Below, one piece after another: positions 34,964 through 44,695 of a stretch of DNA of 64,000 nucleotides. The notes beneath the pieces are model-generated. The model did not search any database, was not told where the DNA came from, and was given only the letters and a program-made list of their open reading frames with translations. This DNA is from Halarcobacter sp. Lineage in GTDB: Bacteria > Campylobacterota > Campylobacteria > Campylobacterales > Arcobacteraceae. Location of the stretch: positions 744,001-808,000 of the forward strand of contig NZ_OY780939.1 in the NCBI RefSeq assembly GCF_963675975.1, given 5' to 3'. Both the position numbers and the translations under genes were made by a program. Every line of letters starts with the position of its first letter. The stretch's first letter is position 1.

Positions 34964-36079
34964 ATGTTACTTATAAACGATACAACTTTAAGGGATGGAG
35001 AGCAAGCTCCATACGTAGCATTTAATACTCAAGAAAAACTAGATATTGCCCAAAAGCTTTATGCTGCTGGTGCAGATGAACTTGAAGTTGGAATCCCAGC
35101 AATGGGTCAAAAAGAACAAGATGATTTAAAAGAGATTTTAGGTCTAAATTTACCTATAAGAATAATGAGTTGGAACAGAGCAACTTTAAATGATTTAGAA
35201 GCATCATTAAAATGTGGATTAAAGGCAGTTGATTTATCAATTCCTGTATCTGATATCTTAATTGATGTTAAATTTAAAGGTGACAAAGAAAGACTTTTAA
35301 GACAGCTTGAAACTGTTGTATTAGAAGCAAAAAAAGAAGGGCTGTTTGTATGCATCGGGGGAGAAGATTCAAGCCGAGCTGACATAAGTTTTTTAAAAGA
35401 GCTTATGAGTTTAGGTAAGAGTTTAGGTGCAAACAGATTTAGATATTGTGATACTGTTGGTATTTTGACACCTCACAAAACTTATGAAAATATAAAGGAG
35501 TTGTCATCTTCAAATCTTTTAGATATTGAGATGCATACTCATAATGACTTTGGAATGGCAACTGCTAATGCCATTGCTGGGTTTGAAGCTGGAGCTTATA
35601 GTTGTAACACAACTGTTATTGGTCTTGGTGAAAGGGCAGGAAATGCTTCTTTTGAGCAAGTATTAATGAGTCTTGCTAGATTATTTAACAAAGATGTATC
35701 AATAAACTCTGAGAGCTTAAAATCATTAGTTAGAACAGTAAGCAGTGCATCAAATAGAAGAGTAGATACTAATTTACCTATTATAGGTGAGTATATATTT
35801 TCACATGAATCTGGTATTCATGTAAATGGGATGATGAAATCAAAATCTTCATATGAACCATTTACTCCAAAAGAAGTTGGCTTAGAGAGATGTTTTCCTA
35901 TAGGTAAACATTCGGGTACTTCTACTTTACTTTACCATTTAAGATCTGTGGGAATTGAACCTGAAAAAGAAGTTTTAGAAGCAATCTTACCTCTGGTTAG
36001 GGAAATTGTAACTAATAGAAAAAGAGTACTAGATGCTCAAGAATTAAAAGAGTTATACCTATGTTCGTCGGTTATTTAA
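34964..36079 (+). CDS. nifV: NifV, homocitrate synthase
   Basis: A 371-residue enzyme that condenses acetyl-CoA with 2-oxoglutarate to give homocitrate, the organic ligand of FeMo-co. NDTTLRDGEQAP (5-16) carries the metal- and substrate-binding residues, and FRYCDTVGILTP, EMHTHNDFGMATANA and FSHESGIHVNGM are the barrel landmarks. ATG 34964 is preferred to TTG 34961 because AAGG is at the right distance. It leads an operon of GNAT-like, CCE_0567-like, BFD-like, LRR and NifQ genes. Confidence 0.95.
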   Translation: MLLINDTTLRDGEQAPYVAFNTQEKLDIAQKLYAAGADELEVGIPAMGQKEQDDLKEILGLNLPIRIMSWNRATLNDLEASLKCGLKAVDLSIPVSDILIDVKFKGDKERLLRQLETVVLEAKKEGLFVCIGGEDSSRADISFLKELMSLGKSLGANRFRYCDTVGILTPHKTYENIKELSSSNLLDIEMHTHNDFGMATANAIAGFEAGAYSCNTTVIGLGERAGNASFEQVLMSLARLFNKDVSINSESLKSLVRTVSSASNRRVDTNLPIIGEYIFSHESGIHVNGMMKSKSSYEPFTPKEVGLERCFPIGKHSGTSTLLYHLRSVGIEPEKEVLEAILPLVREIVTNRKRVLDAQELKELYLCSSVI

Positions 36080-36867
36080 GAAACGATTTTGAAGAGGATA
36101 TTCAAGGGATACTTGAAAGTGATAAACTTTTTGAGTTTGAACTTCTAAAACAAACTTATGAAGCTTATCCTCAGTATTGTTTTGCAGCATATGAAGATGG
36201 AAAGATTGTAGGTGTTATAAGTGCCTATGAGTTTCATAAACATATTTTTATAAATGTTATAAAAGCTGTAAAAGAGCATGAAGATGTTTTAACAAGATTA
36301 TTAAAACTACTTATTCAAAATACAAGTAGTATGAATATTTTTGTTTTAATTGAAAATAAGCAAAAACATTATGTGGAAGCTTTTAATTTTCAAGAGCATT
36401 CTTTATTTGTAAGATTTCTTCATAGTGGAGAGGCTGTGCCGTTTAATTTTTCAAACTCTATAGCTAAACAAGTTAGTGGAGATGATTATGAAAATGTGGC
36501 AAAAAGAATTGATAAAGAAGTTTTTATGGATAACAGAGAAGAGTATATAAAAAATGACTGTACTTTCTCAAACTCATTAAAACTTTCTACACAAACAGGT
36601 TTTTTACACTCATATGTGGTAAATAAAAGACATATAAGAATCTCACCATGGCTTATGCAAAGTGAATCTTATTTAGATGCAGAAAAACTTCTTAGAGGAG
36701 TTTTATATTATAGAGGTTTAAAGAAAATTTTTGGATATGCTCCAAAAGATGTAAAAGAGATTACAGACCTTTATGAGAGTTATAAATTTAAAAAAGATTT
36801 AACTTTTTCACTTATGTATTTAGGTGAAAAACCAGATTTAAAACTTGAAAATTTATATGCAATTTAA
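36061..36867 (+). CDS. GNAT-like acetyltransferase protein, uncertain
   Basis: A 268-residue soluble protein. The N-terminal FEEDIQGILESDKLFEFELL and YCFAAYEDGKIVGVISAYEF (about 40-60) resemble a GNAT-type fold; the second half (SPWLMQSESYLDAEKLLRG, LYESYKFKKDLTFSLMYLGE) looks like a second GNAT-like domain. No clear acetyl-CoA loop is intact. It overlaps nifV by 19 bases, with a weak ribosome-binding site, which suggests coupling. Substrate unknown. Confidence 0.6.
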   Translation: MFVGYLRNDFEEDIQGILESDKLFEFELLKQTYEAYPQYCFAAYEDGKIVGVISAYEFHKHIFINVIKAVKEHEDVLTRLLKLLIQNTSSMNIFVLIENKQKHYVEAFNFQEHSLFVRFLHSGEAVPFNFSNSIAKQVSGDDYENVAKRIDKEVFMDNREEYIKNDCTFSNSLKLSTQTGFLHSYVVNKRHIRISPWLMQSESYLDAEKLLRGVLYYRGLKKIFGYAPKDVKEITDLYESYKFKKDLTFSLMYLGEKPDLKLENLYAI

Positions 36868-36885
36868 TCTAAAAAAGGAGGAATT

Positions 36886-37095
36886 ATGGCTGGATTGACT
36901 GACGAACAAAAAGAGAAAAAGAAAGAGTTAGCAAAGTATAAAAGAAAAGTTGTTGAACTTGCAGGTGTTGTTCATGATATAGTAGAAGATACTATCTGGA
37001 CAGATTATGATAAACTACCTGATCTTAGTGAAAAAATTGCTGTTGCTATGAAAGATGTTAATGATTTTAAAGAGCAACATCCATATTTAAAATAG
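36886..37095 (+). CDS. CCE_0567-type Nif-associated small protein
   Basis: A 69-residue helical hairpin protein, MAGLTDEQKEKKKELAKYKR, with VVELAGVVHDIVEDTIWTDY and the closing AMKDVNDFKEQHPYL. It matches the small CCE_0567/DUF683 family seen in nif clusters, whose role is not clear. A strong AGGAGG precedes the ATG. It is in the nifV operon. Confidence 0.85.
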   Translation: MAGLTDEQKEKKKELAKYKRKVVELAGVVHDIVEDTIWTDYDKLPDLSEKIAVAMKDVNDFKEQHPYLK

Positions 37096-37104
37096 AAGTT
37101 ATAC

Positions 37105-37347
37105 ATGGAAGATTTAAAAAATAAAAGAATCTGTGAATGTGGTGAAAAAACTATTGAAGAAGCCATTGAGATTTTTAAAGGAACAGATCTTCCTTATAAG
37201 AAGGCTAAGAAGCTTGTAACAGGTTGTAGTAAAACTTGTTGTAGGAAGCCTTTGATGGCTTTGTATAATATGGTTGATTTTGGTTTTGTTGATTATGAAG
37301 AGATATCTTTTTTAATAGATGCTATGAATGATAGATTAAAGGGTTAA
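37105..37347 (+). CDS. BFD-like 2Fe-2S protein
   Basis: An 80-residue protein with ICECGEKTIEEAIEIF (about 8-23) and TGCSKTCCRKPLMAL (about 39-53). The C-x-C...C-x3-C-C layout, with helix pairs, is that of a BFD-type domain as found in bacterioferritin-associated ferredoxin and in the centre of NifU. It lies 10 bases after the CCE_0567-type gene and two bases before the LRR gene. Fe-S binding is inferred. Confidence 0.7.
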   Translation: MEDLKNKRICECGEKTIEEAIEIFKGTDLPYKKAKKLVTGCSKTCCRKPLMALYNMVDFGFVDYEEISFLIDAMNDRLKG

Positions 37348-37348
37348 G

Positions 37349-38344
37349 ATGAGAACTGATATTGATGATTTTATTAGATGGGTTAAATCAAGTGGGTTAA
37401 CTGCTACTATTTCAACTCATATAGATGATATTAATATGATGACACATCTTGATTTGTCAAAAAAGAAGATTAGAGAGTTACCAGAATCTTTTGGAGTTTT
37501 AAAAAACTTAACTGTTTTAAAACTTTCAAATAATAGATTAAAAAAACTTCCTGACTCAATAGGAAAATTAGAAAAACTTAAAAATCTTCAATGTGAAAAC
37601 AATCTAATAGAAGAGTTACCATCTTCGATTGGCAATTTATCAAAATTGATGATTTTAAATCTAAATGGTAATCGTTTAGAAGTTTTACCAGAAGAGCTTT
37701 ATAGCTTAAAGGCTTTAACTAGACTTACTCTTGCTGCAAATAAGATTAAAGAGTTGTCTGAAGGTTTAGGAAATTTAACTAGACTTTTATATTTGTCATT
37801 GGACACAAATGAGCTTGAAGAGTTGCCAGATTCATTTACTAATATGCAATCTCTTTACTATTTAGACTTATCTTTTAATAAGTTAACTTATCTTCCAAGC
37901 TCTATATCTAAAATAGAAGAGTTAGAAACACTTCTTTTAGAAGGGAATCATCTTAAAAATCTTCCCTCTTTAGAGTCCCATGATATGTTAATAAAACTTG
38001 ATTTAAGTGATAACTCACTTAATTCTTTGGATTTTAATGTAAGTAAATTAGAGGATTTGAAAATTTTTATTTTAGATAATAATTTTTTAAGTACACTTCC
38101 AGATGAGATTTGTAGTCTTACAAAATTAACCAATCTAAGTGTTAGTTCAAACTCTTTAGTTGATTTACCTGAAAATTTAGGTGCTCTTCAAAATCTTGAA
38201 GAGTTAGATATAGAAGATAATGAGATTGAAATTTTACCTCAGTCACTTAGTAATCTAAAGTCTTTAAAAAATCTTTATATAGATAATAATAAGGACTTAA
38301 AGAAACCTCAAGGGCTTGATTTAGAATTTTGTGATGTAGATTGA
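37349..38344 (+). CDS. Leucine-rich repeat protein
   Basis: A 331-residue protein with about twelve to thirteen 23-residue repeats of the form LxxLxxLxLxxNxLxxLPxx (for example LTVLKLSNNRLKKLP, LMILNLNGNRLEVLP, LYYLDLSFNKLTYLP). There is no signal peptide, so it is cytoplasmic. It is in the nifV operon and likely acts as a protein-interaction surface for a Nif or Fe-S factor; target unknown. The N-terminal DIDDFIRWVKSSG cap is non-repetitive. Confidence 0.9.
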   Translation: MRTDIDDFIRWVKSSGLTATISTHIDDINMMTHLDLSKKKIRELPESFGVLKNLTVLKLSNNRLKKLPDSIGKLEKLKNLQCENNLIEELPSSIGNLSKLMILNLNGNRLEVLPEELYSLKALTRLTLAANKIKELSEGLGNLTRLLYLSLDTNELEELPDSFTNMQSLYYLDLSFNKLTYLPSSISKIEELETLLLEGNHLKNLPSLESHDMLIKLDLSDNSLNSLDFNVSKLEDLKIFILDNNFLSTLPDEICSLTKLTNLSVSSNSLVDLPENLGALQNLEELDIEDNEIEILPQSLSNLKSLKNLYIDNNKDLKKPQGLDLEFCDVD

Positions 38345-38359
38345 GAAAAGGAGAAGAAA

Positions 38360-38680
38360 ATGAGTAATAATGAGACTATGGAGATAGAAGTATTAGAACT
38401 TCTTCAAACAAATGCAAATGATGATTATGCTAAAAATACTTTAGCACCTTGGATAGCAAAAACTTCACTTAGAATGGGACACCTATATTCAGATTTAGGT
38501 TTAATTAGTAGAAAAGAGATGGGAAGACTTATGACAAATAACTTCACAGCTTTAGCATCTGTTAAACCAAAAGAGATTAGATGGAAAAAGTTTATTTATG
38601 ATTGTATTGGTAAAACTGCACCTGCATGTGCAACATGTAAAGATATAACTAACTGTTTTCAGTGTTCATTGGCATCATAA
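38360..38680 (+). CDS. nifQ: NifQ-like protein, short form
   Basis: A 106-residue version of NifQ, which feeds Mo into FeMo-co synthesis. LAPWIAKTSLRMGHLYSDLGL and RWKKFIYDCIG lead to the cysteine motif CIGKTAPACATCKDITNCFQC (key cysteines at spacing x7, x2, x5, x2; known NifQ uses x4, x2, x5). It lacks about 60 residues of typical NifQ N-terminus. RBS AAAGGAG precedes. It is the last gene of the nifV operon and faces a strong bidirectional terminator. Confidence 0.85.
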   Translation: MSNNETMEIEVLELLQTNANDDYAKNTLAPWIAKTSLRMGHLYSDLGLISRKEMGRLMTNNFTALASVKPKEIRWKKFIYDCIGKTAPACATCKDITNCFQCSLAS

Positions 38681-38701
38681 GAGTTTAATCATTAAACTCT
38701 T
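38679..38701. terminator. Bidirectional terminator at the right border of the nif island
   Basis: A nearly perfect palindrome AAGAGTTTAAT-C-ATTAAACTCTT between the convergent nifQ and pseudouridine synthase genes. It overlaps both stop codons. It marks the edge of the nif island. Confidence 0.8.
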
Positions 38702-39587
38702 TATAGATGTCTTTATTTTTTGAATATATTTTGTATATAACACCTTTATATACAAATTCTAAATAGTTAGCTTGTAGCCATAATCTGTAAGAGCCAGTAC
38801 TATTTATTCGTTCTTGGGAATCTAGGGTTTTATTTAAATAAGCCTCTGCTGTGTTATCATCAATTCCATAAATAGGGTCACCAACTATTCTATGCCCTAT
38901 TGAATAAAGATGTACTCTTATTTGGTGTTGTCTACCTGTTATTGGTACAAGCTCTACTAAAGATATATCTTTGTCTTTATTATATTTTAGAGGTTTAACA
39001 TGGGTTATTGAACTTTTACCTTCATCTTGTTCACAGGTGGTCATTCTGACACCTATTAATTTACCCTCTTTTTTTAAGTTTTTATCAATAGTTAATTCTT
39101 TTTCAACTTTACCTTCAACAATTGCCAAATAAGATTTTTTGTACTCTTTTTTCTCAAACATGGTAGCTAGTGCATTTGTAACTTTTTCTGTAAGACCTAC
39201 TAATACGAGTCCTGAAGTTTCTGCATCTATTCTGTGTGCTTGGTTTGCTTTATCTCCAAAGTGGTATCTTACTTCATCTAAAAGTGAATATTCAGTTTTT
39301 TTTGAAATTGGATGAATCATTAAATTTGAAGGCTTATCAAATATAGCAAAATCTTCAAAAACAGCTAAAGGTTTTAGACCCCTAGAATGCCCCTCAAATA
39401 GTGCAATATAGATAAAATCATCTCTAATCTCTTCTGATAGTAAATATGGTTTTTCTTCCATGTCAAAGACTCTTGCTCTTGCTAGTAAACGGCTGGCATT
39501 TCGGGGTTTTAAAGCTACTTCTTGCATCAATGCAATTTGTATTTTTTTACCTTTTTTAACAGAAAATTTTTTTAAAACAAATGGCAA
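38685..39587 (-). CDS. RluA-family pseudouridine synthase
   Basis: A 300-residue RNA-modifying enzyme. The catalytic region is AHRIDAETSGLVLVGLTEK (about 115-133), with Asp as the nucleophile, and GRQHQIRVHLYSIGHRIVGDPIYG is the substrate-binding segment. The N-terminus (KKFSVKKGKKIQIALM) is a short S4-like part. The target (23S rRNA or tRNA) is not clear. It is the first housekeeping gene to the right of the nif island. Confidence 0.9.
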   Translation of the reverse strand: MPFVLKKFSVKKGKKIQIALMQEVALKPRNASRLLARARVFDMEEKPYLLSEEIRDDFIYIALFEGHSRGLKPLAVFEDFAIFDKPSNLMIHPISKKTEYSLLDEVRYHFGDKANQAHRIDAETSGLVLVGLTEKVTNALATMFEKKEYKKSYLAIVEGKVEKELTIDKNLKKEGKLIGVRMTTCEQDEGKSSITHVKPLKYNKDKDISLVELVPITGRQHQIRVHLYSIGHRIVGDPIYGIDDNTAEAYLNKTLDSQERINSTGSYRLWLQANYLEFVYKGVIYKIYSKNKDIYKEFND

Positions 39588-39724
39588 ATTAATTCCTAAA
39601 ATTTAAGTAAAAAGTAAACAAAGATTAAACAAAATCTTTGGCTAATTTTGATAGGATATCATACTTAAAAATTAGAAAAACTTAGATAAAAATTACTCAA
39701 ATATAGATAACAAGGGATTACTAG

Positions 39725-41053
39725 ATGGTTGAAAGATACGCCAGAGAAGAGATGAGCTCAAAGTGGACACAAGAAGCAAGATATGCAGCATGGCTTGAAG
39801 TTGAAAAAGCAGCTGTAAAAGCTTGGAATAAAATTGGACTTATCCCTGATGAAGATTGTAAAAAAATAGTTGAAAACGCTACTTTCTCAGTAGAAAGAAT
39901 AGAAGAAATCGAAGCAGTTACAAAACATGACTTAATCGCATTTAACACAAGTGTTTCTGAATCACTTGGGGAAGAGTCAAGATGGTTCCATTATGGAATG
40001 ACTTCTTCAGATGCAGTTGATACAGGTGTTGCTCTTCAAATGAGAGACTCTTTAAAAATCATAATTGAAGATGTTAAGATGTTAATGGAATCAATTAAAA
40101 AAAGAGCTGAAGAACATAAGTTTACACTTATGGTAGGAAGAAGCCACGGTATCCATGGTGAGCCTATTACATTTGGACTTACACTTGCTGTATGGTATGA
40201 TGAGGTAGCACGTCATCTTAAAAACTTAGAAGAGACTATGGAAGTTATCTCTGTAGGTCAAATCTCTGGAGCTATGGGTAACTTTGCTCACGCACCACTT
40301 GAACTAGAAGAGTATGCGATGGCAGAATTAGGTCTTAAACCTGAGCCTTGTTCAAACCAAGTTATCCATAGAGACAGATATGCAAGACTTGCAACTGCTT
40401 TAGCACTTTTAGCTTCATCGGTTGAAAAGTTTGCTGTTCAAGTAAGACACTTACAAAGAACAGAAGTTTATGAAGCTGAGGAATATTTTGCAAAAGGACA
40501 AAAAGGTTCATCTGCAATGCCTCATAAAAGAAATCCAATTTTAACAGAAAATATCACTGGACTTGCAAGAACAATTAGAGCTTATGCAGCGCCAGCTATG
40601 GAAAACGTTGCATTATGGCACGAAAGAGATATTTCACACTCATCAAATGAAAGATTTTGGTTACCAGATGCATTTATTACAACTGATTTTATGTTACACA
40701 GAATGAACAATGTAATTGCAAACTTAACTGTTATGCCTGAAAATATGATGAAAAATTTAAACTTAACTGGTGGTTTAGTTTTCTCTCAGAGAGTTTTACT
40801 AGAATTACCAAAAGCAGGAGTAAGTAGAGAAGACGCTTATAAAATTGTTCAAAGAAATGCTATGAAAGTTTGGGAAGAGATCCAACAAGGTAAACCTACA
40901 ACAAACGAAAATGGAGAATCTTTATACTTAGGACACTTATTATCTGATGAAGATTTAAGAGCTAAATTAAGTGAAGAACAAATTAGAGAGTGTTTTAACT
41001 ACGATTATTATACAAAAAATGTGGATGCGATTTTTAAAAGAGTATTTAAATAA
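39725..41053 (+). CDS. purB: Adenylosuccinate lyase
   Basis: A 442-residue enzyme cleaving SAICAR and adenylosuccinate in purine synthesis. The superfamily signature GSSAMPHKRNPI (about 258-269), the Thr-Ser region GMTSSDAVDT and the His region VGRSHGIHGEPITFG are all intact. RBS AAGGGA precedes the ATG. It stands alone ahead of nrdA, which starts 32 bases later, so they may share a transcript. Confidence 0.95.
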   Translation: MVERYAREEMSSKWTQEARYAAWLEVEKAAVKAWNKIGLIPDEDCKKIVENATFSVERIEEIEAVTKHDLIAFNTSVSESLGEESRWFHYGMTSSDAVDTGVALQMRDSLKIIIEDVKMLMESIKKRAEEHKFTLMVGRSHGIHGEPITFGLTLAVWYDEVARHLKNLEETMEVISVGQISGAMGNFAHAPLELEEYAMAELGLKPEPCSNQVIHRDRYARLATALALLASSVEKFAVQVRHLQRTEVYEAEEYFAKGQKGSSAMPHKRNPILTENITGLARTIRAYAAPAMENVALWHERDISHSSNERFWLPDAFITTDFMLHRMNNVIANLTVMPENMMKNLNLTGGLVFSQRVLLELPKAGVSREDAYKIVQRNAMKVWEEIQQGKPTTNENGESLYLGHLLSDEDLRAKLSEEQIRECFNYDYYTKNVDAIFKRVFK

Positions 41054-41085
41054 AAACAAACGAATTTAGATTATAAGGCAATAAT

Positions 41086-43470
41086 ATGGCACTAATGATT
41101 CAAAAAAGAAACGGAAGAAAAGAAGTTTTAGATATTACTAAAATTCAGAAAATGACTATTGAAGCAACTCAAGGTTTAGTTGGGGTATCTCAAAGTGAGC
41201 TTGAACTTGATGCACAAATTAAATTTATTGATGGAATGAGTTCTTCAGATATTCAAGATGCATTAATTAAAACAGCAGTTGAAAAAATTGATATAGATGT
41301 TCCAAATTGGACTTTTGTAGCAGCTAGATTATTTTTATTTGACCTTTATCATAGAGTTGGAAAAGCAACACATGGTATTAAAGGTGAGCCTTATTGCCAT
41401 TTAAAAGATTATTTAAAATATGGAAAAGAAGCAGGAAGATTAATTCCTAACTTAGGTGAAGGTTACGACTTAGACGATTTAAATAACCATATTGATCCAA
41501 GTAGAGACTTACTATTTAATTATTTAGGTGTAAAAACACTATATGATAGATATTTAATCAAAAATAAAAATGCAGACCCAATTGAACTTCCACAACAAAT
41601 GTTCATGGCTATTGCAATGTTTTTAGCTCAAGATGAAGAAGACAAACAAGAAAAAGCAAAAGAGTTTTATGATGTAGTTTCAAAATTTGAAGTTATGTTA
41701 GCAACTCCTACTTTATCAAATGCTAGAACAAACAGACACCAATTATCATCTTGTTATATTGGTTCATCTCCAGATAATATTGAAGGTATCTTTGATGGTT
41801 ATAAAGAGATGGCACTATTATCTAAATATGGTGGTGGTATTGGTTGGGACTGGAACCAAATCAGAGCTTTAGGTGGAGTTATTGATGACCACAAAAGTGC
41901 TGCTGGTGGTGTAATTCCATTCTTAAAAATCACAAATGATATTGCTATTGCAGTTGACCAATTAGGTACAAGAAAAGGTGCAATTGCAACTTATATTGAG
42001 CCATGGCACATGGATGTTGAAGACTTTATTGTATTAAAGAAAAACTCAGGTGAAGAGAGAAGAAGAACACACGACTTATTCCCTGCACTTTGGATTCCAG
42101 ATTTATTTATGGAAAGAGTTTTAGAAGATGGTTACTGGACTTTATTTGACCCTTATGAAGTAAAAGATTTATCTGAACTTCACGGAGAAGAGTTCAAAAA
42201 AAGATATGAAGAGTATGAGCACGATGAAAATACTACAAAAGAGAGAATGAAAGCAAAAGATTTATGGAAAAAAATTTTAACTTCATATTTTGAATCTGGT
42301 TCACCTTTCCTTTGTTTTAAAGATAATGCAAACAGAGCAAACCCTAACTCTCATGTTGGGCATATTAGAAGTTCAAACCTTTGTACAGAGATTTTCCAAA
42401 ATACAAATCCTAACTACTACAAAATCAAGTTAGAGTATGTAGATGGTACAATTGAAACTTATGATGAAACAGATATCATCGAAGTTGATGGTGGACAAAA
42501 GAAAAAAGCAAATAAAATTACAGCTCTTGATTCAATAAATGGTAAAAGAGTATTTATTGTAGAAAAAGAGAAATACGATGGAGATACGGCAGTTTGTAAC
42601 TTAGCATCAATTAACTTAGGAAGAGTAAACACTAAAGAGGATATTGAAAGAGTTGTACCAACTGCAATTAGAATGCTTGATAATGTTATCGACCTTAACT
42701 TCTATCCACTTAGAAAAGTAAAAGCAACTAACTTAAAATCAAGATCAATAGGTCTTGGTGTAATGGGTGAGTCTCAAATGGTTGCAGAAAGCAAACTTGT
42801 ATGGGGAAGCAATGACCACCTTAAGAAGATTGATTCTGTTATGGAAACTATCTCTTATAATGCGATTAAATCTTCATCAGAGTTAGCTACTGAAAAAGGT
42901 GTTTACCCAACATTTGAAGGGTCTAATTGGTCAAAAGGGATTATGCCACATGACCATACACCACAAGCAGTTAATGCTTTAGTTGAAAAAGACTTATTTG
43001 ATGGTGGATATGATTGGGATGCACTAAGAGAGCAAGTTAAAAAAGATGGTATGAGAAATGGTTACTTAATGGCTATTGCTCCAACATCATCTATTTCTAT
43101 TCTTGTTGGAACTACACAAGCTATTGAGCCTGTATACAAAAGAAAATGGTTTGAGGAAAACTTATCAGGACTTATCCCTGTAGTTGTACCAAACTTATCT
43201 CCTGAAACATGGACTTATTATACTCCAGCTTATGAAGTTGACCAATTAGATATTGTAAGAGCTGCTGCTGTTAGACAAAAATGGATAGATCAAGGTCAAA
43301 GTACAAATATCTTTATGTCTTTAGATAAAGCAAGTGGTAGATACTTACACGAAATCTATACTCTAGCTTGGAAGCTAGGATTAAAATCTACATACTACCT
43401 AAGAAGTCAGTCTCCTGAAGCTGTAAATGATGTAGAAGATAGAAGTATGGAGTGTGCAGGTTGTCAATAA
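41086..43470 (+). CDS. nrdA: Ribonucleoside-diphosphate reductase alpha subunit
   Basis: A 794-residue class I ribonucleotide reductase large subunit. An N-terminal ATP cone (1-95), substrate-site cysteines in LSSCYIGS, the catalytic NLCTEIFQN region and TAVCNLASINLGR, and a C-terminal MECAGCQ redox pair are present. A stretch of about 65 residues separates NLCTEIF from DTAVCNL; I take this as the group's normal insertion. The small subunit nrdB follows 65 bases later. Confidence 0.96.
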   Translation: MALMIQKRNGRKEVLDITKIQKMTIEATQGLVGVSQSELELDAQIKFIDGMSSSDIQDALIKTAVEKIDIDVPNWTFVAARLFLFDLYHRVGKATHGIKGEPYCHLKDYLKYGKEAGRLIPNLGEGYDLDDLNNHIDPSRDLLFNYLGVKTLYDRYLIKNKNADPIELPQQMFMAIAMFLAQDEEDKQEKAKEFYDVVSKFEVMLATPTLSNARTNRHQLSSCYIGSSPDNIEGIFDGYKEMALLSKYGGGIGWDWNQIRALGGVIDDHKSAAGGVIPFLKITNDIAIAVDQLGTRKGAIATYIEPWHMDVEDFIVLKKNSGEERRRTHDLFPALWIPDLFMERVLEDGYWTLFDPYEVKDLSELHGEEFKKRYEEYEHDENTTKERMKAKDLWKKILTSYFESGSPFLCFKDNANRANPNSHVGHIRSSNLCTEIFQNTNPNYYKIKLEYVDGTIETYDETDIIEVDGGQKKKANKITALDSINGKRVFIVEKEKYDGDTAVCNLASINLGRVNTKEDIERVVPTAIRMLDNVIDLNFYPLRKVKATNLKSRSIGLGVMGESQMVAESKLVWGSNDHLKKIDSVMETISYNAIKSSSELATEKGVYPTFEGSNWSKGIMPHDHTPQAVNALVEKDLFDGGYDWDALREQVKKDGMRNGYLMAIAPTSSISILVGTTQAIEPVYKRKWFEENLSGLIPVVVPNLSPETWTYYTPAYEVDQLDIVRAAAVRQKWIDQGQSTNIFMSLDKASGRYLHEIYTLAWKLGLKSTYYLRSQSPEAVNDVEDRSMECAGCQ

Positions 43471-43535
43471 GATAACCTCTTCCTACTTCACCTATAAAAA
43501 CATATGATATATTAATAAATTAAGAGGTTTAGCCG

Positions 43536-44555
43536 ATGTCAAGAAAAACGATATACAATCCAGAGTCAAGAGAGACTTTAACTGAAAGAAGAATATTTGG
43601 TGGAAATCCAGATGGTATGATCAACTTTACAAGAATGAAATACCAATGGGCTTTAAATCTTTGGGATATGATGGAAGCAAATACTTGGTTCCCAAGAGAA
43701 GTTCAAATGACAGGTGATGCAAAGGATTACAAATATCTAACAAAGCCTGAAAAAAGAATGTATGATTTAGTACTTTCTCAACTTATTTTTATGGACTCAT
43801 TACAAACAAATAACCTAATGGATAATATCAATCCATATATTACAGTACCAGAGATAAATGCTTGTCTTTCAAGACAATCATATGAAGAAGCTAACCACTC
43901 AAAATCTTATGCAGTAATGGTTGAATCTATTTCTGACAATACAGATGAAATTTATGATATGTGGAAAAATGATGAGAAGCTAAAAGAAAAAAATGATTAT
44001 ATTGCAGCAGTTTATAAAAACTTAGCAGGTGATATCACAGATGAAAAAATCGTTTTAGCAATGTTTGCTAACCAAATCCTAGAAGGATTATACTTCTACG
44101 CAGGTTTCGCAGCTATCTATGCACTTGGTAAATCAGGAAAAATGTTAGGTTCATCACAAATGATTAGATTCATCCAAAGAGATGAAGTAACACACCTATT
44201 ACTTTTCCAAAACATGATTAACTCAACAAGAAAAGAAAGACCTGACTTATTCACACCTGAGTTAGAGCAAACAGTAAGAGCAATGTTCAGAAAAGCAGTA
44301 GACCTAGAAGCATCATGGGGAGCATACGTAACTCAAGGACAAATCCTAGGGTTCACGGACGCAATTATAAGACAATATATCGAGTATCTAGCAGATAGAA
44401 GACTAGAAGCAGTTGGATACGCTCCAATGTACAATGTGAAGCACCCTATTCCTTGGGTTGATGGTTATGCTTCATTTAATGACCAAAGAACGAATTTCTT
44501 CGAAGGAAACGTAGTTAACTATAGTAAAGGTAGTATCGACTTCGACGACTTCTAA
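43536..44555 (+). CDS. nrdB: Ribonucleoside-diphosphate reductase beta subunit
   Basis: A 339-residue diiron/tyrosyl radical subunit. Iron ligands and the radical Tyr lie in [15 protein letters not shown], and [15 protein letters not shown] and [19 protein letters not shown] supply the remaining ligands. The C-terminus [11 protein letters not shown] binds NrdA. RBS TAAGAGG-like precedes the ATG. It is followed by a terminator hairpin. Confidence 0.96.
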   Translation: MSRKTIYNPESRETLTERRIFGGNPDGMINFTRMKYQWALNLWDMMEANTWFPREVQMTGDAKDYKYLTKPEKRMYDLVLSQLIFMDSLQTNNLMDNINPYITVPEINACLSRQSYEEANHSKSYAVMVESISDNTDEIYDMWKNDEKLKEKNDYIAAVYKNLAGDITDEKIVLAMFANQILEGLYFYAGFAAIYALGKSGKMLGSSQMIRFIQRDEVTHLLLFQNMINSTRKERPDLFTPELEQTVRAMFRKAVDLEASWGAYVTQGQILGFTDAIIRQYIEYLADRRLEAVGYAPMYNVKHPIPWVDGYASFNDQRTNFFEGNVVNYSKGSIDFDDF

Positions 44556-44580
44556 AAGAGATTTTCTAAAGTCTCTTTTT
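44554..44580 (+). terminator. Terminator of nrdB
   Basis: Stem AAAAGAGA / TCTCTTTT with a T run directly after the nrdB stop codon. Confidence 0.75.
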
Positions 44581-44648
44581 GCCAATCTCTACGTTGGCGC
44601 TTAAATTTTATGGACTCACTTACTTCTAGTAAGCTCCTCCATAAAATT
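44581..44648. repeat. Hairpin-rich GC-richer intergenic element, left of the 44696-45586 gene
   Basis: Two hairpins in series: GCCAA/TTGGC (44581-44598), and an 11-bp perfect stem AATTTTATGGA/TCCATAAAATT (44604-44648) enclosing a second CTTACT/AGTAAG stem. Local G+C is higher than in the flanks, and no gene is convincing. It may be a dispersed repeat or structured RNA. Confidence 0.5.
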
Positions 44649-44695
44649 CAATCACCGCCTTGACCTTAACAAAAATAAACATTATAAAATCTCTT

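Noticed and set aside
41086-43470. About 65-residue insertion in NrdA between NLCTEIF and DTAVCNL
   Set aside because: No intein splice-site motifs (C/S at the start, HN at the end) are visible, and the flanks are in frame; taken as a normal group-specific insertion.
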